Below, in pieces: positions 6,501 to 10,782 of a DNA stretch of 10,782 nucleotides (within the stretch, counting starts at the first letter, position 1; each line of letters opens with the position of its first letter). The notes under the pieces were generated by a model. It had not been told where the DNA came from. It made no database searches and saw only the letters and a list, made by a program, of their open reading frames with translations. The position numbers and the translations under genes were made by a program. Origin of the DNA: Patescibacteria group bacterium (GTDB lineage Bacteria > Patescibacteriota > Gracilibacteria > Peribacterales > Peribacteraceae); contig JAHISE010000109.1 of assembly GCA_018818235.1 (NCBI GenBank), positions 1 through 10,782 of the forward strand, read 5' to 3'.

Positions 6501-6728
6501 TAATTTAAAGCCATCCATCGAGAGCGAAACTCTCGCATCAGCACTGGATGTGTGCGTGAGTTCAAATACAGCCAAATCCATATCTTCAGATTCTCCCAAA
6601 TAGTGTGCTTCTTCAGTTACTTGTAGCTTATCTGCTTCTGCTTTTCTTATATCCTGCTTAAAACCCGGTACAAATGTATCTAGGAAGCCGAGGCAGGTAT
6701 CCCGATTGTATGGTTTATCAAGGTTCAT
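3525..6728 (-). CDS. Type IIG-like N6-adenine DNA methyltransferase with target-recognition region
   Basis: A 1067-residue protein of the Eco57I/TaqI-like class of adenine methyltransferases. Residues 374-381 (TGSYYTPR) are motif X. LLDPACGSGAF (441-451) is the AdoMet-binding motif I. DIVIGNPPYG (665-674) is catalytic motif IV (NPPY). The C-terminal part (about 800-1000), with 'PKATKGAFPKILVKDIKEFP' near 980-999, resembles the TaqI-type specificity domain that reads the target sequence. A predicted coiled-coil-like helix (about 1003-1052) closes the protein and could bind the partner. The N-terminal 370 residues resemble the helical and beta N-terminal region of type IIG enzymes ('RALIIYRSKNSDDWRFSLMT', 84-103), but I see no PD-(D/E)xK nuclease motif, so cutting is probably done by the upstream PLD-helicase. 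Its ATG overlaps the helicase stop (ATGA, 6725-6728), implying translational coupling. It should methylate adenine in a defined DNA site and mark self DNA. The methyltransferase call is firm; the role with the helicase is inferred. Confidence 0.9.
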   Translation of the reverse strand: MNLDKPYNRDTCLGFLDTFVPGFKQDIRKAEADKLQVTEEAHYLGESEDMDLAVFELTHTSSADARVSLSMDGFKLMKNSAVYRALIIYRSKNSDDWRFSLMTATPDLNEKGKVVRKLSNPRRFSFFLGPNAKINTPHLFLVHQGAVSNFEDLQKRFSLEVVNKQFYKQISEKFTQLVGGTLGKGKKQKTYKPLIKLPSQSPESQINMEFGVRLIGRIIFCWFLREKKSANEISLMPKDLLSFEVVSRHKDYYHSVLEPIFFEVLNKEQRSRREEFSSEPYSLIPYLNGGLFSPHEDDYYKRPNGEQSLYHNTLVVPDEWLKDLFEILETYNFTIDENTSFDEELSIDPEMLGRIFENLLAEINPETGESARKSTGSYYTPRVIVDYMVDESILLYLQEHTKVDEEKLRAIISYDLSDDDEYPLAKDEKRQIVEYLSKLKLLDPACGSGAFPIGALQKIVFILQQADPDGQYWLKKQLEGAHPEFRRDIEKKFSNKELDFLRKLGIIRECIFGIDIQPIATEIARLRCFLTLIVDERIDDSANNRGIKPLPNLDFKFVTANSLIDLPKIEESEQMQAFDDSSGIDELKYIRDQYFGADGIDKERLKTEFETAQKQLIDQLIDEHGYMGVAKAELTQKLTSWEPFTHKSSAWFDPEWMFGINNGFDIVIGNPPYGVSIKGDKRDELLSSLGKVPDFEIYYYFIELALKLLRIEGISSYIVPNTFLFNVFASNYRLKLLDDWNLSTIIDCTSFKLFDAATVHNAIFVFQKTAEPPKNIGYKQTLNAKSFLELSQRNTSNCDKDVLRSNNTNWGLVFSLPSSIIELVNKIASAPHRIDEIFDVSQGYIPYRRSDLIKTYGEEEGNRIVDNRMWHSKTKQSSDYKEEIFGKSLTKYSYSNTGNYVKYGKHLACYVDPKFFNQNRLLVREITNPTIIATYIEEEFVNDPQIISIINKLDVNADLLVLWAILNSKLATFYHFNSSPKATKGAFPKILVKDIKEFPLYALKKEDEKKIIQYTDSILSVTKSEDYSANKKLRDQVKEFEMQIDKIVYKLYDLTPEEIKIVESSAK

Positions 6729-9700
6729 ATTCGTAATTCTTCACTTAGGACGATAGTTTCATATTCGCCTTCAAGACGAGCAACACGTTCATTAATAGCT
6801 GTAATATGATGTTCAGGTACAATTTCTTTTAGCTCATCATACGCCTGCCTTAAATCCTTAAGTTTTAATTTTGCAATCTTCTTTAAATCACCCTCACTAA
6901 TTCCATCATACTTTTTAATAATCTGTGCCAGATCTCTGCAATAGTCTTTTGATTTAGGAAGTTTCTCTTCAATCATTTTAACAACTGTAAGTGCATCTAG
7001 TCTGCGACCACGAATTGTTGGTAACGGATGCTTTTCAAACAATGCATCTCGTACGACTTTGAATACCTCATCATATTGTTTATCTACTTCTTGCCCATCT
7101 TCCTCCTTCGAGGCAATAAAATGATGTAGTGCAAGTTCTGCAGCCACAATTGCTGGCTCCAGTTCTTCTTTGAGGGCAAAAACAGCATGTTCGCCCTTTT
7201 TGCCAAAGGCAACGATGACATTCTTTTTTTGCTCTGTTCGGATAACACGACTGCGAGGCTTAATTCCCAATGCTTCCTCGAATACATCTTTGTCCTTCTT
7301 TGCCTGCTCATAAGCTTCGCGGTGCATAGCATCCCAAGACTCTATTTCATTTGCCTCCTCGGCCTTATCAAATTCATCTTTGAAGAAACTCTGCAGTTCT
7401 TCATCATCAGTCAGCGTTCTTGTATCGCTACCAACAACGGCATTTATCAGCCTCATTTTGAGTGTTGAAATTTGCCTTACCCTGATTTCCGATTCTCCAG
7501 TATCAGTTGGGAAACAGTTAAATATATGTAGTGAATCAAAAACTTTCTTATTGATACGGTTAATACGGCCAATTCTCTGAATTACTCTTGTTGGGTTATA
7601 TGGAATATCATAGTTAATGACTATCCCTGCACGATGCAAGTTATATCCTTCACTCAGGGCATCGGTGGCGATTAGAACATCGTAGTCATCTTCCTGTTCA
7701 TCTTCGATCAATCCTGCATCAAAGTTTGTTCGGAGAATTCTCTTCCTTTCTTTGCTGGCATCGGCTGAGGTGTACTTAAGCACTTTCTGCAATCCTCGTT
7801 TAGTGAGCTGATCGTACAGATAGTTCACAGTGTCTGCATATGACGAGAATATAACTATTTTCTTCGCTGGATTTTCTTGCAACAGATTCTCAATTTTTTC
7901 TTTTACTTCATCCAACTTAGGGTCAAAATCTTTGTTCTCATTTTCAGATTCACCAAACCAATTGTTATGAATTTCCTCAAGCAACTCTCTGTCGCGTTGA
8001 ACATCTTCAATAAATTGAGGGTCAATCAGTTCTCGATCGACGGCAATAAGCCCCTTCGTTACCTTGAGTGTTTCAAATTCTTTATCATTTGTTTGAGCTT
8101 CAATTTCTTCATGAATGTTGTCATCAGATGTCAGCAATACTGAATCGGGGTCCGGTATCTTACCTTTTTTCATGATTGGTACTTTTTTTGCTTTATGCCA
8201 CCAATCTTCCACAAGCTTGTGTGAAGCTATTATATTTTCCAGTGTGGAACGGAAGGCATCTTTCGAGCTTTCAAATCGCATAACAAGCAATCGCTTCACA
8301 AATTTAGACAAGTTTGTCTGAGCAGTTTGCAAATCAAGGCCGTCGAACTCTTTTTCATAGAGCTTCATAAACTCCTCTCGTTCCTTAATATAAATTGCAG
8401 GCTTATAACGAGCTCCTATGAATCCGTCTTCGTCTTCTTCAGAAGTAATTTTTTGCAATGTATTTAAGTACAGGTCTAAAAGATCTCCTAATTCGTATTC
8501 CAATAAGTCAGGTCCTTTTACTTCTGCAAAATCAACTTTTTGCCTTTCTAAATCTTCTCTGTATCGGGTAATTTTTTTCAAATCTAATCGTGATCTACGA
8601 ATGACAATATTTTCAATCAGACGACGTAATTCATGAGATATCTCATCTGCTTCCTTGTCGATTTCTGTCTGATCAATCTTGCCGCTTCTTCTGTCTCGAT
8701 TCAGTTTTTTGTAGCGATCAATTAATTCTCTGAAACGAAGACTGAGGTTGTCCACTGATCGAATAGTGGACTGACCTGGTATTTGGAATAGCTTTACTAA
8801 TGCAAATACATCTTTCGGATCATTATTAAATGGTGTGGCTGTTAGCAAAATAATTTTGTTTTCAGCGTGACTATTGCATATATGGTGCAACATTCGATAA
8901 TCATCCGTATCTTCATTTCTGTATCGGTGTGCTTCGTCGATAATTATGAGAAGTGGCTCATTATTATTCTTATATTTCTTGTACACATCTGCAATGGTTC
9001 CCGAGCTATATACTCTTGCGCCTAGCAATTTAAATTCAGATTGGTAGTCCTCCCATTGATCACGCAAATGAGGAGGAGCAATAATAATTGGTTTTATGCC
9101 CAAGTTATGTGCTGCAGCAGATGCAATAATACTTTTCCCTAATCCAACCACATCGGCCAGAATCACACCATCATATTTGTTTATCTTATCTATAACAGAT
9201 TTTATAGCATCAATCTGATATTCCAGATCAATATACTTTTCATTTGTAATTTTACTGGGAGTTTTGATTTTCTGTCCCTGCTCTTTTCCAAAAATTTCAT
9301 GTAGCACACGGACATATACTGCGTAAGGACTTGGTGTGGAATGAATCCAAAGCTCTCTTTTTAGCTGATCCAATAATTCATCTTTTTGCTCTAAAGTAGC
9401 TATATCGATGTTCTCAGCGTTTGTCCAAAGTGAATCGAACTTCTTAACATATGATTGGTAATTATCTTTATCTCTAAATGGCTGATTGAGCTCTCCTTGG
9501 TTTAATAAGCCTTGGAATGTAAAATTGCTCGATCCCATAAATACTGTCCCTGGATAATCGCCGTTCTGACAATATTCAGACTTGGTGTGCAAAATATACA
9601 TTTTTCCATGCTCTTGATTTGCAGTAATTTTAATTTCCAGTGAACCATCGGCAATTTTGCTTTCAAGAATCCTGAACGCATCTTGGTCTTCACTCTCATC

Positions 9701-10033
9701 AAGTAGCTTGGATTCATTTGAAAGTCTTACAAATCCATCTATATACGTTTGTCTTTTCGCAGTACGAGAAGGAATAGTCTTTCTTGATTGAAATGGATCA
9801 AGATCAACATCTTTTCCTTCCAATTTCATTTTGGAAAGCAATTCGGGCACTGCATTAGGATCAATATATTTACCGACAAGCAAACGAATCTTTTTGTCCT
9901 TTAAGTGCTCTGCAAGCAATTGCCATCCGGAGAAGTAGAAATATCCAACTTCTATATCGACCTTGTCAGAAGTGGACAGAGCATTAATGAGTGCTTCTTG
10001 CATTGTTTGTGATGTATTGTCTATAAGTGGCAT
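6725..10033 (-). CDS. PLD-nuclease / SNF2-family helicase fusion
   Basis: An 1102-residue protein. Residues 1-210 form a phospholipase-D-like nuclease domain: 'VGYFYFSGWQLLAEHL' near the N-terminus, then EHGKMYILH (141-149) and GSSNF (167-171), which give H142-x-K144 and G167-S-x-N170 of an HKD motif. The Asp of HxKx4D is His149 here. Residues 260-840 are a superfamily-2 SNF2-type motor: Walker A ADVVGLGKS (293-301), DEAH (366-369), TATPF (398-402), an insertion of about 280 residues, 'ATDALSEGYNLH' (789-800, motif V) and QRIGRINR (819-826, motif VI). The last 260 residues are charged and helical. Such N-terminal PLD-SNF2 fusions are known (CDD PLDc_N_Snf2-like). It is first in an operon with the methyltransferase, overlapping it by 4 bp. 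The likely job is ATP-driven movement on DNA and cleavage of unmethylated DNA, as in DISARM or type I/ISP restriction. ATG at 10033 is the start; no Shine-Dalgarno is visible. Confidence 0.9.
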   Translation of the reverse strand: MPLIDNTSQTMQEALINALSTSDKVDIEVGYFYFSGWQLLAEHLKDKKIRLLVGKYIDPNAVPELLSKMKLEGKDVDLDPFQSRKTIPSRTAKRQTYIDGFVRLSNESKLLDESEDQDAFRILESKIADGSLEIKITANQEHGKMYILHTKSEYCQNGDYPGTVFMGSSNFTFQGLLNQGELNQPFRDKDNYQSYVKKFDSLWTNAENIDIATLEQKDELLDQLKRELWIHSTPSPYAVYVRVLHEIFGKEQGQKIKTPSKITNEKYIDLEYQIDAIKSVIDKINKYDGVILADVVGLGKSIIASAAAHNLGIKPIIIAPPHLRDQWEDYQSEFKLLGARVYSSGTIADVYKKYKNNNEPLLIIIDEAHRYRNEDTDDYRMLHHICNSHAENKIILLTATPFNNDPKDVFALVKLFQIPGQSTIRSVDNLSLRFRELIDRYKKLNRDRRSGKIDQTEIDKEADEISHELRRLIENIVIRRSRLDLKKITRYREDLERQKVDFAEVKGPDLLEYELGDLLDLYLNTLQKITSEEDEDGFIGARYKPAIYIKEREEFMKLYEKEFDGLDLQTAQTNLSKFVKRLLVMRFESSKDAFRSTLENIIASHKLVEDWWHKAKKVPIMKKGKIPDPDSVLLTSDDNIHEEIEAQTNDKEFETLKVTKGLIAVDRELIDPQFIEDVQRDRELLEEIHNNWFGESENENKDFDPKLDEVKEKIENLLQENPAKKIVIFSSYADTVNYLYDQLTKRGLQKVLKYTSADASKERKRILRTNFDAGLIEDEQEDDYDVLIATDALSEGYNLHRAGIVINYDIPYNPTRVIQRIGRINRINKKVFDSLHIFNCFPTDTGESEIRVRQISTLKMRLINAVVGSDTRTLTDDEELQSFFKDEFDKAEEANEIESWDAMHREAYEQAKKDKDVFEEALGIKPRSRVIRTEQKKNVIVAFGKKGEHAVFALKEELEPAIVAAELALHHFIASKEEDGQEVDKQYDEVFKVVRDALFEKHPLPTIRGRRLDALTVVKMIEEKLPKSKDYCRDLAQIIKKYDGISEGDLKKIAKLKLKDLRQAYDELKEIVPEHHITAINERVARLEGEYETIVLSEELRI

Positions 10034-10111
10034 AATTGCACGATTGTAATTTGCATATTTGTAGCTATTGTAGCTTTCTAATCTTTATTTGTGTAATATT
10101 ATTTTATAATT
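10034..10111. promoter_or_regulatory. Divergent promoter region between helicase and the 185-residue gene
   Basis: The 78-bp AT-rich gap must hold promoters in both directions if both genes start here. Towards the plus gene, TTGTAG (10069-10074) and TGTAAT (10092-10097) are a weak -35/-10 pair with a 17-base spacer. A second TATAAT (10105-10110) touches the ATG and is too close to serve as its -10 box. Towards the helicase, a TACAAT (complement of 10065-10070) is a candidate -10. TTGTAGCT or near-copies occur twice (around 10059-10075). None of these is decisive. Confidence 0.3.
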
Positions 10112-10669
10112 ATGTTTGATCTCATTAACCCAGTAGAGCTTGTGAAGCAAGCTATAAAATGGTGCAAAAGACCTAAACTATGCATTAAATTTGAATATTT
10201 GCTTGCTACAGGATCAGGCGAAAATAAATATTGTCACTTGCGACACAATACAACTTATAGCAAGGAATCGTGGTTTTTTCGTATTGGAATTAACAACACA
10301 GGAAAAGAACGAATAGAAGAATGCGATGTTCGAGTTGAAAAAATCTTAAGTCTGCAAAATAATGAGTCCAATATTATAACTGGCAGTCCGTTCTTCCTTC
10401 ACTGGTCAAGTGAAAATACAAATAATTCGAGAAGTATATATACAGACAGCGAAGTATTTTGTGATGTAGTACTAACTATAAAAGATAGTGATCGACTATA
10501 TATTCATCACAAGCAAAAACATTCAGGTGCAGGAATACCAAGTTGGCTAATGCCTGGAAGATATATTTTTAAAATCAAAGTGTTAGGTGCAAACATCCAG
10601 CCTGTTGAAAAAGATATACAGATCGAATTTGATGGAAATTGGGATAATCTGAGGATGAAACTGAACTAA
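10112..10669 (+). CDS. Uncharacterised beta-rich protein
   Basis: A 185-residue protein with no membrane segment or signal peptide. The central part (about 40-130) alternates short hydrophobic strands with polar loops: 'SWFFRIGINNTGKERIEECD' then 'FFLHWSSEN' and 'SEVFCDVVLTIKD'. The N-T-G-K turn followed by a Cys strand, an 'LHW' strand and a later 'C-D-V-V' strand recall uncharacterised bacterial proteins with an Ig-like beta-sandwich of the form '...V.NTGK..A..C...L...I...L.W...'. The C-terminus (158-180) reads 'IFKIKVLGANIQPVEKDIQI', another strand pair. I know of no assigned function. It diverges from the PLD-helicase 78 bp away and has the same AT-rich composition, so it may be an accessory part of that system. 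Start is ATG at 10112; no Shine-Dalgarno is present. Confidence 0.55.
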   Translation: MFDLINPVELVKQAIKWCKRPKLCIKFEYLLATGSGENKYCHLRHNTTYSKESWFFRIGINNTGKERIEECDVRVEKILSLQNNESNIITGSPFFLHWSSENTNNSRSIYTDSEVFCDVVLTIKDSDRLYIHHKQKHSGAGIPSWLMPGRYIFKIKVLGANIQPVEKDIQIEFDGNWDNLRMKLN

Positions 10670-10700
10670 ATGATATCCTAGTAATTCTTCTATTACATAT

Positions 10701-10782
10701 ATGCACCGCACCCGCAACATCTTCTCTCCCACCTCCTCAGAAGCCTACAAGCTATCTCGCTTTGGCTTGCGTATTTTCCTTA
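10701..10782 (+). CDS. 5' end of a gene running off the window (possible CPR-type PD-(D/E)XK nuclease-like protein)
   Basis: ATG at 10701 opens a frame of 27 codons to the window edge: MHRTRNIFSPTSSEAYKLSR, then FGLRIFL. The 'KLSR..L..FL' stretch after a Pro/Ser-rich lead is like the start of proteins I recall from Patescibacteria genomes, where it is followed by a CPRCFYLD-type motif of a predicted PD-(D/E)XK nuclease fold; that part lies outside the window. The composition is clearly more GC-rich than the AT-rich gene before it, which suggests the island ends near 10670-10700. No Shine-Dalgarno precedes it. The call rests on a short peptide and memory, and is tentative. Confidence 0.4.
   Translation, partial: MHRTRNIFSPTSSEAYKLSRFGLRIFL

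Noticed and set aside
4823..9717. Open frames of 65-94 codons on either strand inside the methyltransferase and helicase genes
   Set aside because: They lie wholly inside two long genes with unmistakable motifs, show no domain pattern and have no spacing or signals of their own.
3525..10033. Complete DISARM or BREX system
   Set aside because: No DUF1998 (DrmB), DrmA-type helicase, PglZ or BrxC-like protein is present in the window.
1..10782. CRISPR array, tRNA, rRNA or insertion-sequence transposase
   Set aside because: No regularly spaced repeats, cloverleaf or rRNA-like sequence, or transposase motif was seen on either strand.

Overview
The window is an AT-rich bacterial (or possibly archaeal) accessory region that looks like a small defence and toxin-antitoxin island. 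Taxonomy cannot be fixed from sequence alone. Strong Shine-Dalgarno sequences are absent in front of nearly every gene. TGA is used as a stop, so the code is standard in that respect. The truncated gene at the right edge starts with a peptide that I recall from Patescibacteria (CPR) nuclease-like proteins; this makes CPR my best guess, held weakly.

Left part (1-2900): a Phd/YefM-like antitoxin gene on the minus strand (67-315) diverges from a small ParB/sulfiredoxin-fold gene (456-839). A perfect 14-bp-arm inverted repeat lies between them. Next comes a minus-strand toxin-antitoxin pair: a RelE/HigB-type toxin (1664-2101) followed by an antitoxin with an Xre-type HTH and a Panacea (DUF4065-like) domain (985-1653). 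An 18-bp palindrome abuts the toxin start codon. The segment with this pair is bounded by two diverged direct copies of a 32-bp GC-rich repeat (923-954 and 2321-2352), and it also holds a possible decayed TIR-like gene start (about 2136-2264). A second Phd-like gene (2436-2696) is nearly identical to the first across its central 151 bp. Its upstream element has the same geometry and the same 6-bp spacer as the first, but different half-sites. It diverges from a gene for a small membrane protein (2885-3514).

Right part (3525-10033): a two-gene minus-strand operon. Transcribed first is an 1102-residue protein with an N-terminal phospholipase-D-type (HKD) nuclease domain and an SNF2 helicase motor. 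It is joined by a 4-bp ATGA overlap to a 1067-residue type IIG-like N6-adenine DNA methyltransferase with a C-terminal target-recognition region. Together they look like a restriction-modification or DISARM-like system reduced to two proteins: one to modify and recognise DNA, one to translocate and cut. The DISARM DUF1998 protein is absent from this window. A divergent 185-residue protein of unknown function (10112-10669) starts 78 bp from the helicase gene, and the 209-residue membrane protein converges on the methyltransferase end with only 10 bp between them. These two are the candidates for undescribed accessory parts.

Right edge (10701-10782): the first 27 codons of a more GC-rich gene, possibly where ordinary chromosome resumes.
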